The position numbers and the translations under genes were made by a program. This document shows, one piece after another, positions 35,374 to 44,146 of a DNA stretch of 64,000 nt. The stretch is from contig NZ_MSSV01000002.1 of assembly GCF_002150505.1 (NCBI RefSeq), forward strand, positions 248,001-312,000. Direction: 5' to 3'. The notes beneath the pieces are model-generated. The model did not search any database, was not told where the DNA came from, and saw only the letters and a list, made by a program, of their open reading frames with translations. Each line of letters starts with the position of its first letter. Position 1 is the first letter of the stretch. The stretch is from Algoriphagus ratkowskyi. Lineage in GTDB: Bacteria; Bacteroidota; Bacteroidia; Cytophagales; Cyclobacteriaceae.

Positions 35374-36118
35374 GGATTGCTGCTTTATAACTTTTGATGG
35401 AATTCTCAGAAATCGTATACGTAGACTGCCGCTTCATCATCCAACGCAGCGCTAGTGTGTCCTGAAGGGGGGACAAAAACCGATTCCACACGTTAAATTT
35501 GGATTTACCTGTAACTCTTGGAAAATGCTTTACAGGAATTTCAATGACTTTTTTGCCTTGAATCAACGTCAGCGCAGGAAAGAATCTATGCATTCCTTTA
35601 AAAAAAGGCATGTCCAGCGCCACGGATCTACGAACGATTTTCAGTGGACATCCCGAATCATGAACGCCATCGTGCAGCATGGAATCCCGAAACCAATTAG
35701 CAAAAGTCGAAGACATTTTCTTCACCGCACTATCCTTCCGCCCTGTTCTCCTGCCCGTCACCAAATCATAGTTTGGAATCATCGCTTCCAATCTCAGAAA
35801 GTCCATAGGGTCTGTCTGCAAATCCGCATCGATGTAGCCAACCCACTTAGTAGCAGATTTTTCGAATCCAGCCCTGATAGCAGCACTTAGTCCAGCATTT
35901 TTCTCAAACGAAATGAAACCAACATGCTCATTGTAAGCAGCAGCTTTTTTGATTTCATTCAAGCTATTATCAGTCGAACCATCATTGACCAAAAGAATAG
36001 TAACCTCAAATTTTGAAGAATTAATATAGTCTTCAAAAGCCGGTAAAAGCCTAGCAATCCCCTCCTCTTCATTGTAGATGGGTATGACGATTGTGATTCC
36101 TTTAGATTTTATTTTCAT
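35366..36118 (-). CDS. Glycosyltransferase family 2 (polyprenyl-phosphate sugar transferase type)
   Basis: A 250-residue GT-A enzyme of the DPM1/ArnC kind, with GITIVIPIYNEEEGIARLLPAF, the nucleotide-binding LLVNDGSTDNSLNEI, the YIDADLQTDP metal site (DAD) and VTGRRTGRKDS. The HDSGCPLKIVRR block is also present. No C-terminal membrane segments follow, unlike ArnC, so it probably attaches peripherally. It would load a sugar from a nucleotide donor onto undecaprenyl phosphate for the GT39 protein encoded next. The ATG (MKIKSKG) is preferred; a GTG six codons upstream is possible. Confidence 0.9.
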   Translation of the reverse strand: MKIKSKGITIVIPIYNEEEGIARLLPAFEDYINSSKFEVTILLVNDGSTDNSLNEIKKAAAYNEHVGFISFEKNAGLSAAIRAGFEKSATKWVGYIDADLQTDPMDFLRLEAMIPNYDLVTGRRTGRKDSAVKKMSSTFANWFRDSMLHDGVHDSGCPLKIVRRSVALDMPFFKGMHRFFPALTLIQGKKVIEIPVKHFPRVTGKSKFNVWNRFLSPLQDTLALRWMMKRQSTYTISENSIKSYKAAIHE

Positions 36119-36195
36119 TTGTTTAAACAACTTCACTGTCTAAAACACTTCTAAATCCTCGTATGGAATGACCACTTCCAAGTGTAAGGCACTTG

Positions 36196-36990
36196 CTATT
36201 CTGTCTCATTTTCAGATTGTCGCATCTTCACAGATTCTCTGTGGGAGATATAAATTAAAATGCTAATGATAGCCAATGAGACAATTGAGGCATTTAACGT
36301 CCCTAGATCCAAGCCTCCCTTTGCTAGTGGTTTGGTTAAAAAATCTCCGAATGTGGCACCAAAGGGTCTGGTAAAAATAAAAGCCACCCAAAAAAGAACT
36401 ATTGGATTGACCCGCGTAAACTGGTGTAACAAGAACACAATCAAAATGATACCCGCTGTGACAAAGGCTCCAATAAGATAGCTCAGCCCCAAGCTGTCAG
36501 TCAGAAAATCACCAAAAGCGGTTCCGAGACTGTTGGAGAACAAAATCGCTATCCAGTAAAATGTCTCTTTACTTTTATCTTCAATAGGAAAGACAGCTAG
36601 TGTTCCGAATTTTTTGAACCAGATAAATAAGACTAAGATTAGTCCCGCAAATAAGATGATGCTGCCTACTGTATATCCCAAATGGAGACTTCTATCCATA
36701 AAGTCAGAAACCTCAGTACCCAGCGTCGTAGTGGCAATAATAACCAGCCAATAATAAACTGGTATGTATTTGTGAGAATACAATTGGATCATCAATACCA
36801 CAAGAAAGAATCCCGCGGTAATAACTAGACCAGTGAGGTAACCAAGGTTTAGCGTCATCGAGAGGAAGTCTCCCAACGTCTCTCCTAGTGTCGTAGCCAC
36901 AATCTTCATCAACCAGAAAAGAAGAGTGATCTCGGCTACCTTATTAAATTTTTTAAAAACAGTCATGGCTAAATACTTATCGTTTCTCAT
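36196..36990 (-). CDS. COG4705-like multi-pass membrane protein
   Basis: A 264-residue membrane protein made of four internal repeats. Each starts with a TTLGxxxGDFL-like helix end: TTLGETLGDFL, TTLGTEVSDFM, NSLGTAFGDFL and RPFGATFGDFL. Each ends with a LGYLxG-like hydrophobic segment, giving about eight membrane helices. The pattern fits the uncharacterised COG4705 family. It starts one base after the stop of the outer-membrane barrel gene and belongs to the same operon as the two-component system. The repeated Asp/Thr at helix ends suggests ion or small-solute handling, but this is only inferred. An internal ATG eight codons in is an alternative start. Confidence 0.8.
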   Translation of the reverse strand: MRNDKYLAMTVFKKFNKVAEITLLFWLMKIVATTLGETLGDFLSMTLNLGYLTGLVITAGFFLVVLMIQLYSHKYIPVYYWLVIIATTTLGTEVSDFMDRSLHLGYTVGSIILFAGLILVLFIWFKKFGTLAVFPIEDKSKETFYWIAILFSNSLGTAFGDFLTDSLGLSYLIGAFVTAGIILIVFLLHQFTRVNPIVLFWVAFIFTRPFGATFGDFLTKPLAKGGLDLGTLNASIVSLAIISILIYISHRESVKMRQSENETE

Positions 36991-36991
36991 A

Positions 36992-39403
36992 TCAAAACTT
37001 ATAACTATACCCTACCCGAAACACCTGCGTCTCGTAATAATCCGCACTCGTGTAGCTGAAGTCATTTCCATCTATAGTCTTCTTGATCACCATGGTGTTC
37101 AGCAGATCGGTGGCATTGAAAAACAATTCACCACTACCACCTTGGATCACTTTTTTCAAACCCATGTCTAGAGTAAATCTTCCTTGAATTTTGCCTTGAG
37201 GAATAATATCGGGAGCCAAATAAATGGCTGTCAATTGACCTGTGAAATTCTCAGCAAACTTGAATTTCGAATTCCATTTGGCATTTCCTGAGAAAATCTC
37301 CTGCTTATCTGCTGAAAATGCATGTGGATCTGGATAGAGATTCTCCACCGTAAATGCATCGATCTGATTGTGATATCCAGTTAGATTTAGGTCAAAAGAA
37401 TACCAATCATTGACATCCTGATCCCAGATCAATTCCAAACCAGTATTGTAGCTTCTTGCAGCATTTTGAAAGATGGCATAGATCAACTTGCTGTCTCCAT
37501 AGGTAGAAGAAATCCTCGTGATCGTCCCATCCACCTGTCTATGATAGGCTGCTGTATATAGTGAACCAGTACTCCAGCCCGTCTTCCATCCCAGTTCGTA
37601 GGAATTAGTAAACTGAGGTTTCAAGTCAGGATTACCCACTTTGATAATCTCCGCATCATCGTACTTCGGAAAGATTCGGATATCCACCTCATTAGGTCTA
37701 TCTACTCTTCTGTTGTAGGATGCTGTGATCTTATTCATCCCATTGATTTTGTAGGAAAAACGGGTATTCGGAAATGGCTGGAAGTAATTGTACCCATCAC
37801 TTTTGTAGGTCGGATGATTTGGGTTCACATCATAGTTCAGCTTGATGTATTCCAATCTCAGCCCGATTTCTGCTTCTAGTTTTTTCGACTCAAACACGTA
37901 ATTACCATATACTGCAGGAATAATTTCCTTGTAGGTTGCTGCTCCACCTGCCAGAGAATCAATCGGGGAGTTTTCACCGGGAAAAAACTGCATGTTGGTC
38001 GGAATCCAACGTCGTCTAAACTTCAGTCCCGTTTCCAGCCTACCAGTCTTCATTGGCCTCACATAGTCCAGCATGACGTCCACCACGTTCTCATCTGAAA
38101 GTAATTTGAAAGCATCTTCACCTGAAGAGGCTGGTAAAATATTGGTAAAGAAATACTGCTCATCCTCTCGATGAAAAGTATAATTCAACCCTGCAGAAAG
38201 GCTATGACCTGGATCTGCAAAGTTATGTTTGAAAGCTACTGTAGCCATCACAGTGGTCTTGAGCTCGTCTTCTAAGAACTGCCAAAGCCTCAATCGCTCT
38301 GAAAAATTCCCATTGAAAAAAGGCTGATCGCCTCTATCAATTATCTTTTCACTTCCAAAAAGTCCTGAAATACTAAGTGTATTTGACTGGTCTATCGTCC
38401 AATCCATTCCTGCGCGGGTGGTCAAAAAATTGGTATTTCTATTTCTCTTAAGTTGCTGATTGATGACAGTTCCGTCATTATAAGTTCGGGTGACAAACTC
38501 ATTTTTATTCAATGTCTGGGTGTAGAGGTTATCTGCCGAAACGAAGAAATTCACATCCTTCTTGCGATAATTCAGTGATATCGAAGGATTGAATTTTGGT
38601 GTGCCTTGATACTGAGGCCTTATGCTCGGAAGATTTGCTTTTTTCTCCCAAAGTGCTCCTACACCAAGCGCTAGGCCAACTTTTCCGTTGAACCCCTCCT
38701 GCTTTTCCTTTTTGAGAATGATATTGATGATGCCCGCATTTCCATTTGCATCAAACTTTGCAGAGGGATTATTGATGATTTCGATTCGCTCCACTGCGGA
38801 GGATGGAAGGTTATCCAAGCCAGTTTGATTACCAAATCCAGTCAAAGCAGTCTGCTTTCCATCGACCAAAACTGCTACGCGGTCATTTCCCCGAATCTGA
38901 ACTTTACTATCCTGAACGGTTACCCCAGGAAGATTGGACATAGCCTGAAGCACGGAGCCCCCGCTTTGGCTAATATTCTGACCCAAATCATAGGTTTTCT
39001 TATCCATTTTGGCACTTACTGCTTCCGCCTGCCCCACTACCTCCACAGCTATCAAATCCTGGAAAGATGCAGTCATCGTAATCTCACCCAGATTCAGAAA
39101 TGCAGAACTTGACCCCACAAAAATTGCCTTGCTCACCGTCTCAAACCCTATGAAACTTGCTTCCAATTCATAGTCTCCTGGAGCCACATCTACTAAGGTG
39201 AAAAGTCCCGATTCATCGGTAATAGCACCAGTCACAAAAATGGCGTCTTTGGTTGTTTTCAGCACTACATTAACATAGGACAAGTCCTCCAGAGAGGTCT
39301 TGTCCGTGATTTTTCCTGACACATTTATTTTTTTTTCCTGAGCCAAAAGAGCCTGAGATAACATTAGAAAAGTGATCAGAAAATAGTTTTTAATCTTCAT
39401 CAT
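36992..39403 (-). CDS. TonB-dependent receptor-like outer membrane beta-barrel protein
   Basis: An 803-residue protein with signal peptide (LITFLMLSQALLAQ), a CarboxypepD_reg-like domain (about 25-110) and a plug (VLQAMSNLPGVTVQDSKVQI, then IEIINNPSAKFDANGNAGII). The C-terminal barrel belongs to the 'outer membrane beta-barrel family' type and ends FRVGYSYKF. The SAKFDANGNAGIINI signature separates this group from SusC proteins; no SusD partner is present. Its 5' end overlaps the PepSY-like gene by 14 bases. Grouping with a two-component system and a PepSY-like protein suggests regulated uptake of a metal or other small ligand, which is an inference. Confidence 0.92.
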   Translation of the reverse strand: MMKIKNYFLITFLMLSQALLAQEKKINVSGKITDKTSLEDLSYVNVVLKTTKDAIFVTGAITDESGLFTLVDVAPGDYELEASFIGFETVSKAIFVGSSSAFLNLGEITMTASFQDLIAVEVVGQAEAVSAKMDKKTYDLGQNISQSGGSVLQAMSNLPGVTVQDSKVQIRGNDRVAVLVDGKQTALTGFGNQTGLDNLPSSAVERIEIINNPSAKFDANGNAGIINIILKKEKQEGFNGKVGLALGVGALWEKKANLPSIRPQYQGTPKFNPSISLNYRKKDVNFFVSADNLYTQTLNKNEFVTRTYNDGTVINQQLKRNRNTNFLTTRAGMDWTIDQSNTLSISGLFGSEKIIDRGDQPFFNGNFSERLRLWQFLEDELKTTVMATVAFKHNFADPGHSLSAGLNYTFHREDEQYFFTNILPASSGEDAFKLLSDENVVDVMLDYVRPMKTGRLETGLKFRRRWIPTNMQFFPGENSPIDSLAGGAATYKEIIPAVYGNYVFESKKLEAEIGLRLEYIKLNYDVNPNHPTYKSDGYNYFQPFPNTRFSYKINGMNKITASYNRRVDRPNEVDIRIFPKYDDAEIIKVGNPDLKPQFTNSYELGWKTGWSTGSLYTAAYHRQVDGTITRISSTYGDSKLIYAIFQNAARSYNTGLELIWDQDVNDWYSFDLNLTGYHNQIDAFTVENLYPDPHAFSADKQEIFSGNAKWNSKFKFAENFTGQLTAIYLAPDIIPQGKIQGRFTLDMGLKKVIQGGSGELFFNATDLLNTMVIKKTIDGNDFSYTSADYYETQVFRVGYSYKF

Positions 39404-39851
39404 CTTCTTCGATTGTTTTCTTTTCGATTAGTTTACCATTGGGATCGAAAACCAACTCCCACTCTTCCTCGCCTTTTTCCACCGCTACTTCATAGACGCT
39501 TCCCTGAGCGGTTTCAGAAATTTCCGCTTCTTCGATTTTGAATCCTGCGAAATCTTTGGCTAAGGTTTGCTTGATTGCCTCAGGGATATCAGCTTTGTTG
39601 ATTTCATGCTCGGTTTCTTGCCAAGTTCCGTCAGCTAAAAAATTCGCAGAATACTCATTCCCTTCCAGTTTAAATTCAGCCTCCCATTCTGTAGCAGACT
39701 CCATGTCCCAGCTTACTTTTTTTGCAGCAGGGAATTTCTGGGAAAAGGCGGTTTTCACAGCCTCAGGAACTTTTTCGTCAGAATGTTCCTGAGCACATGC
39801 GACTGTCGAAAGTAGTACGCCTACTGATAAAATTGTTATGTACTTTTTCAT
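39390..39851 (-). CDS. Exported PepSY-like domain protein
   Basis: A 153-residue exported protein. After a signal peptide (ITILSVGVLLSTVACAQ) come two PepSY-like repeats: VPEAVKTAFSQKFPAAKKVSWDM and IPEAIKQTLAKDFAGFKIEEAEI, each followed by beta strands ending in FLADGTW and FDPNGKLIEK. Such small periplasmic proteins are common beside two-component systems in Bacteroidota and may sense or buffer a ligand. The tail is very acidic (EEDDED), and its last codons overlap the next gene by 14 bases. It follows the histidine kinase gene after 59 bases. Confidence 0.9.
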   Translation of the reverse strand: MKKYITILSVGVLLSTVACAQEHSDEKVPEAVKTAFSQKFPAAKKVSWDMESATEWEAEFKLEGNEYSANFLADGTWQETEHEINKADIPEAIKQTLAKDFAGFKIEEAEISETAQGSVYEVAVEKGEEEWELVFDPNGKLIEKKTIEEDDED

Positions 39852-39910
39852 AAGAAATTTGGGTTTGGTAATTATGATTACCCAAAAGTCGCATGAGATT
39901 TAGAAGACAT

Positions 39911-41200
39911 TTAGAATTTACTGAAGCGTACCGAAAAAATGTGGAAATGATCCAAAAAATCATAGTTGATTTCCCAGCCATTTTGCTTGCAGATCTCTTT
40001 CACGATGGCCAACCCCAATCCACTGTTGGTCGTATCAGTGGTAGATATAGAAAATCGCTTAAAAAGAGTCTCTTCCTTCAAGCGTTCGACTCCTGAATTC
40101 AAAAATGAAATCTCATTTTCACCAATTCGTACAATGATTTCACCTGAAACAAGACTATGACGGATCGCATTGGAGAGCAAATTATTGACAAGCGTTTCCG
40201 CCAAAAAAAGACTACAGTTTACGTTTGCTATCCCGGTGATTTCTTTATTATAAGTCAATTTTCGCTCTGAAATATAATCCTGAAGTAACTCTTCACTCTT
40301 CTCTATTTTCTCTAAAAAATCAATTTCGGAACTATCTGAAAATTTACTGTTGTCGATTCTTGCCAACAGAAGCAAATTCTTATTCACCCGGGTTAGCCGT
40401 GCCAACGGAATCTGTATGGCATTCACCAGTTCTGATTGTTTGGCACTAAGTTTTTCATCCTGAAAAAGGATATCCAATTTGGATTTCAGCAAAGCAATAG
40501 GAGTTTGCAATTCGTGAGAAGCATTCGCGACAAAGGCCTTCTGCTGATTATAGGCATTGACATTTTCAGCAACTAACCTAGTAATGGTTTGATTCAGCTC
40601 TGTAAATTCTTCAATGTCAGTCTCATCAAATTCCACCCCTTTACTCAAACTCAAATCAAAGGATTTCAATTTTGTAAGTGTATTGTCAAAGGGTTCCCAT
40701 ACACTTTTAGAGATCTTCCGATTGAGTTGGATAAAGCCAAAAACGAGTAGTCCATATAACAGGACAGTCACCAGACCAATCGCAAAAATAGTCTCGTAAG
40801 CTTCCTCCACGTTGGTTTCTATATTCAATAAATAGGGTTTTTTATCAATCTCAATCACCGTTTGCAACCCGCGAAAACGATCCGATTCCAGCTCATACTC
40901 ATTGTACTTCGTCACTTCGTATATGCTATCGGGCCTAGCTATATTTTCTGTTATAGGCATGATCGACGAACTCGGCTGCAGCATATTCCACGAATTAAGA
41001 ATCGCTTCTAGATCATGACCTGAGAGATGAGCTTCCTTAAATCGGTTTTCAATCCGCTCCACAGTCATCTCATGGTGATCATCAATCTCGGTCACCCAAA
41101 TCCAATCCACCACCAAAAAGTAAATCGGGATACTGACTAATAGAATCACTAGCGCATAGATAGTGAACGCTTTAAAGGGTTTATCGAGCAGCCTGGTCAT
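39911..41200 (-). CDS. Sensor histidine kinase
   Basis: A 429-residue membrane kinase. Membrane segments at about 10-30 and 138-159 enclose a periplasmic sensor domain of about 107 residues. The HisKA phosphoacceptor is H229 (NASHELQTPIALLKSKLD), and the HATPase domain shows N, G1 and G2-like motifs (LLSNAIRHS, NSGLGLAIVKEICKQNGW). The ATG used overlaps the response-regulator stop as ATGA; an upstream GTG is less likely. It phosphorylates the OmpR-type regulator encoded just before. The signal is unknown. Confidence 0.94.
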   Translation of the reverse strand: MTRLLDKPFKAFTIYALVILLVSIPIYFLVVDWIWVTEIDDHHEMTVERIENRFKEAHLSGHDLEAILNSWNMLQPSSSIMPITENIARPDSIYEVTKYNEYELESDRFRGLQTVIEIDKKPYLLNIETNVEEAYETIFAIGLVTVLLYGLLVFGFIQLNRKISKSVWEPFDNTLTKLKSFDLSLSKGVEFDETDIEEFTELNQTITRLVAENVNAYNQQKAFVANASHELQTPIALLKSKLDILFQDEKLSAKQSELVNAIQIPLARLTRVNKNLLLLARIDNSKFSDSSEIDFLEKIEKSEELLQDYISERKLTYNKEITGIANVNCSLFLAETLVNNLLSNAIRHSLVSGEIIVRIGENEISFLNSGVERLKEETLFKRFSISTTDTTNSGLGLAIVKEICKQNGWEINYDFLDHFHIFSVRFSKF

Positions 41201-41871
41201 ATTTCCCACTTATAGCCTGTTCCATACATAGTTTTCAAATAATTCCCATAATCAGCCTCATTGAGCTTTTTCTTAAGGTTTTTGACGTGCGCATAGACGA
41301 AATCATGGCTATCAAACATGTCCGCCACATCCCCGGAAAGATGCTCGGCCAAAGCACTTTTGGACAAAACCCGATTCTTATTCCCTATGAAAAAAAGCAG
41401 TAGATCATATTCTTTCTTAGTCAGAACGATTGGATTCCCGTCTATATGAACAGTTTTTGAAAGCAAATCAATTTTAATCTCGTTTTGAGTAATCAGGTTT
41501 GACGGATCAAATTGCTTCCTACGAATCACCGAATGAATCCTTGCCGCCAATTCAGAGTGGTGAAATGGCTTAGCCAAGTAATCATCCGCTCCGATATTTA
41601 AACCTTTGATTTTATCCTCTAGGGTGTTTTTTGCAGAAATAATAATCACACCATCCTGCTTATTCTGACTGCGCAAATGCTCCAGAATATCAAATCCATC
41701 TCCTCCAGGCAGCATCAGGTCCAGCAAAATGCAATCGTACTCATACATACTTACTTTTTCCTTAGCGGTCGCAAAATCGCTAGCTGTCTCACAGCGGTAG
41801 TCTTCCTCCGAGAGATAGTTCACAATATCACTTGCCAGTACCTTTTCGTCTTCAATAACCAAGATTTTCAT
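41197..41871 (-). CDS. OmpR-family response regulator
   Basis: A 224-residue regulator with a receiver domain (acidic pocket EDE near residue 8, phosphoacceptor D51 in LLDLMLPGGDG, K in YLAKPFH). A C-terminal winged helix follows (NEIKIDLLSKTVHID, ending in MYGTGYKW-EI). It is the first gene of the five-gene operon that continues with its kinase, the PepSY-like protein, the barrel and the COG4705-like protein, so it probably controls these genes itself. Confidence 0.95.
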   Translation of the reverse strand: MKILVIEDEKVLASDIVNYLSEEDYRCETASDFATAKEKVSMYEYDCILLDLMLPGGDGFDILEHLRSQNKQDGVIIISAKNTLEDKIKGLNIGADDYLAKPFHHSELAARIHSVIRRKQFDPSNLITQNEIKIDLLSKTVHIDGNPIVLTKKEYDLLLFFIGNKNRVLSKSALAEHLSGDVADMFDSHDFVYAHVKNLKKKLNEADYGNYLKTMYGTGYKWEI

Positions 41872-42157
41872 AGGTCTATTTTTCTTTAATGTTCATCCTG
41901 ATTGCTATCTGCAGGAATCTCGTTTGGTTAGTGATAATTTCTGTAAGTATAATTTTTCTTTTGCCTGACTGCCTAAGACAGATTCCATTTCATCGATTCA
42001 AATTAAACATTGAAATTGAAAGTAATTTAGAATTTTTGCAAAACCATAAATGGGTCTTTTTAATTATACTCATCCTGATCAATCTCTAAATAGGCCATTT
42101 TAAAGTGATGAAGGTAGATTAGGGAATCATTATTTCTAACCCAAAACCATTTACATC

Positions 42158-42439
42158 ATGGCTATTTCATCACTTGAAACTATTTACGAAACGTTGCTTG
42201 CAGTTCCTGGAATGCACGACACAGTGAAGATCGACCTGAAAATCCCACGAAAGACTGTCTTACTTTTCACTGAAGTTCTCGGTGCTGGGATTAAGCACAG
42301 CAAGACACCAGAAAGTGGCATTACGAAGATCTCCAAAGAGTCGGAAGAGGAACTGAATACCATCATTTCTGATAGCCTAGATAAAGCAGGACTTACGGAG
42401 CTTAGTCATAAACTCAAAAATTTAACAAACACACAATAA
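42158..42439 (+). CDS. Small hypothetical protein
   Basis: A 93-residue, mostly helical, soluble protein (AISSLETIYETLLAVPGMHD, DLKIPRKTVLLFTEVLGAGI). There is no signal peptide, membrane segment or cysteine. The clean ATG, an in-phase short gap of three bases to the next small gene, and sensible composition support it as real. I do not recognise a family. With the next gene it forms a two-gene unit divergent from the two-component operon. Confidence 0.65.
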   Translation: MAISSLETIYETLLAVPGMHDTVKIDLKIPRKTVLLFTEVLGAGIKHSKTPESGITKISKESEEELNTIISDSLDKAGLTELSHKLKNLTNTQ

Positions 42440-42442
42440 GCT

Positions 42443-42703
42443 ATGACATTGAGAAAAATAGATGACCGAAAAAGGGAAGAAAGAATTGACCCTGATGCCA
42501 ATCCCCTAACCTCCTTTGGTAGAGAGGATGATTTCACAGAAGATCTGATCAATGGTGTTTGCGAAAAAAATGACACAATTGTAGAAACGTCTAAAGAAAG
42601 TGACAGGCAATTAGATCACGTTAAATCAAAAAAAGGGATGGACGAGGATAGCACAATCCGAAAGCAGCGTAAAACCCGAAAAAAAAGAAGGGGGATTTCA
42701 TGA
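42443..42703 (+). CDS. Small charged hypothetical protein
   Basis: An 86-residue, highly charged protein lacking hydrophobic segments. It has an acidic middle (FGREDDFTEDLINGVCEKND) and a strongly basic tail (RKQRKTRKKRRGIS), and is probably disordered. It follows the previous small gene after three bases and is most likely co-transcribed. The basic tail could bind nucleic acid. No family is recognised. Confidence 0.6.
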   Translation: MTLRKIDDRKREERIDPDANPLTSFGREDDFTEDLINGVCEKNDTIVETSKESDRQLDHVKSKKGMDEDSTIRKQRKTRKKRRGIS

Positions 42704-42798
42704 AATATTCAAAATAAAAGAAATATCATGAGTACCTATCAGCAGATCTCAAAAATTAGAAAAGTTAAAGAAACTGCCAATTGTCAAATCAGCCTTTT

Positions 42799-42835
42799 AC
42801 AAAAGATTCATGTACAAAGGGAATGAATCTTTTGT
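42799..42835. terminator. Hairpin at the end of the RteC operon
   Basis: ACAAAAGATTCAT and its exact complement form a 13-base stem with an 11-base loop. It overlaps the last codons of the small membrane protein gene read on the minus strand, and lies between convergent transcripts. It has no good T-run, so its strength as a terminator is uncertain. Confidence 0.5.
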
Positions 42836-43197
42836 ATAGGGCAGATCTGCTTTTCACTTAAGCCCTTTTCCGCTGGAACAAGGAAGTGGGCTTTTGGGTC
42901 TGCTTGACTTTTTTCTGTTTGATCAGAGTCTTTAATTTTATACTTCCCCCTATCAATCAGGTAAATGCTCCATAAAAATAAAATTAGCATTCCCAGGATC
43001 ATCACGGGAATACTCACAAACATCAGGAAGCCCTCACCCATAGAAATTAAGACTGCTTTGCTATATCTGGAAAAATGCTGCAACCCCCCGGGACCGCGTC
43101 GGTAAAATCTCTTACGCTCAACCCATACGCGTAACCCAAAGCCTCCTACCAAAAGACAAATACCTACCGATACTATAAATACATCTTGCCAAAACAT
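42808..43197 (-). CDS. Small membrane protein near RteC genes
   Basis: A 129-residue protein with two membrane segments (about 5-25, IVSVGICLLVGGFGLRVWV, and 58-80, FVSIPVMILGMLILFLWSIYL). A basic loop lies between them (ERKRFYRRGPGGLQHFSRY), and the soluble C-terminus is tail-like. The ERKRFxRR...GLQxF pattern is shared with small Bacteroidota proteins that databases sometimes label as permease components without good reason. The start is 11 bases after the RteC-like gene, in the same operon. The C-terminal residues are encoded inside a hairpin and may not be conserved. Function unknown. Confidence 0.7.
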   Translation of the reverse strand: MFWQDVFIVSVGICLLVGGFGLRVWVERKRFYRRGPGGLQHFSRYSKAVLISMGEGFLMFVSIPVMILGMLILFLWSIYLIDRGKYKIKDSDQTEKSQADPKAHFLVPAEKGLSEKQICPIQKIHSLCT

Positions 43198-43208
43198 AGC
43201 TTTTCCTT

Positions 43209-44045
43209 TTAATATCCCATATCGGTATCATCCATTCTTTTTACCAAACTGTCTTTAAGGCTGTCCAGGAAAATCGTCCTGCCCTTCTTCCTGTCGCGCA
43301 TGCTTTGAAATGTGCGGTAAAAGTTGCCGACTTTTACATTGAAAAGGGACTCCATAATTGATATAATCATTTTCACGTCACTCTTACCATGATTCACTGC
43401 CCCTCTTGAATGAAGCGCATAGGCTAATTCTATCAAGGCAGATTTCGAATCTGTCCATTCATGTCTGGACTTATCCGCACCTGAAGTGTTAAATCCCATG
43501 TCCAAGTTTACCAAACGCTTCTTGATGTATTCTGTCAGGTCTTCATAGGCCATAATTTTGGCTAGGTTGCTGCTATTGATAGTGGAAAATTCTGGATCAA
43601 AATCAGTCGTATAGTCAGGTATCAACGACACAGGTTTAGAATCCTTCAAAAATAAAAGCTCATCCTGATCGCTTCTATCCAATTGATGATATATATAGAG
43701 CTGGTGATTTCTAGCAAAAAAATCTTGCATCTGATCCATCATATGATGATAGTAGTTTTTCACTTGCTCCTTTTTCCCAATTGGCTTTTTAGACTCTAAA
43801 TAGGTTAGTTCAGAATAGAAGATCAGTTCCTTTAAAAACATCGGTTTGTATTCTTTGAAAAACAGTACTTCCTCTTCCAAATTTTTAAACTGATATCCGG
43901 ACATAGATACTTTGAGTTTGATCAATATACCATTGACCGCCCTGCCACATCTTTCGACCGTCTGTAGCTCAGTGAATGTCTCCTTTGTTACCCGCTTTAG
44001 TGACTCTTCCATCTCCACAAAAAGCGTATCTATAAATGCTTTCAT
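43209..44045 (-). CDS. RteC family protein (second of a tandem pair)
   Basis: A 278-residue RteC-type protein. The C-terminal signature is WTDSKSALIELAYALHSRGAVN, then YRTFQSMRDRKKGRTIFLDS and LVKRMDD. The N-terminal half has the usual FFKEYKPMFLKELIFYSELTYLE block. RteC of the Bacteroides element CTnDOT is a DNA-binding activator of the excision operon. Here there is no excision gene or rteA/rteB partner beside it. Its paralogue lies 101 bases upstream and the Crp-terpene synthase gene before that, so it may serve as a regulator in that context. Confidence 0.88.
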   Translation of the reverse strand: MKAFIDTLFVEMEESLKRVTKETFTELQTVERCGRAVNGILIKLKVSMSGYQFKNLEEEVLFFKEYKPMFLKELIFYSELTYLESKKPIGKKEQVKNYYHHMMDQMQDFFARNHQLYIYHQLDRSDQDELLFLKDSKPVSLIPDYTTDFDPEFSTINSSNLAKIMAYEDLTEYIKKRLVNLDMGFNTSGADKSRHEWTDSKSALIELAYALHSRGAVNHGKSDVKMIISIMESLFNVKVGNFYRTFQSMRDRKKGRTIFLDSLKDSLVKRMDDTDMGY

Positions 44046-44146
44046 CTCCTCTATGTTTAATCATCTATTGCACAAATCAAAATTCAAACTTTGGATTAAA
44101 CTCCTCTGCATGTTAATCCTCGATTTTTCACCAACTCAATTAGGTA

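Noticed and set aside
42728..42826. 32-codon frame on the plus strand (MSTYQQISKIRKVKETAN...).
   Set aside because: Too short to judge, overlaps the hairpin at the end of the opposite operon, and resembles nothing known.
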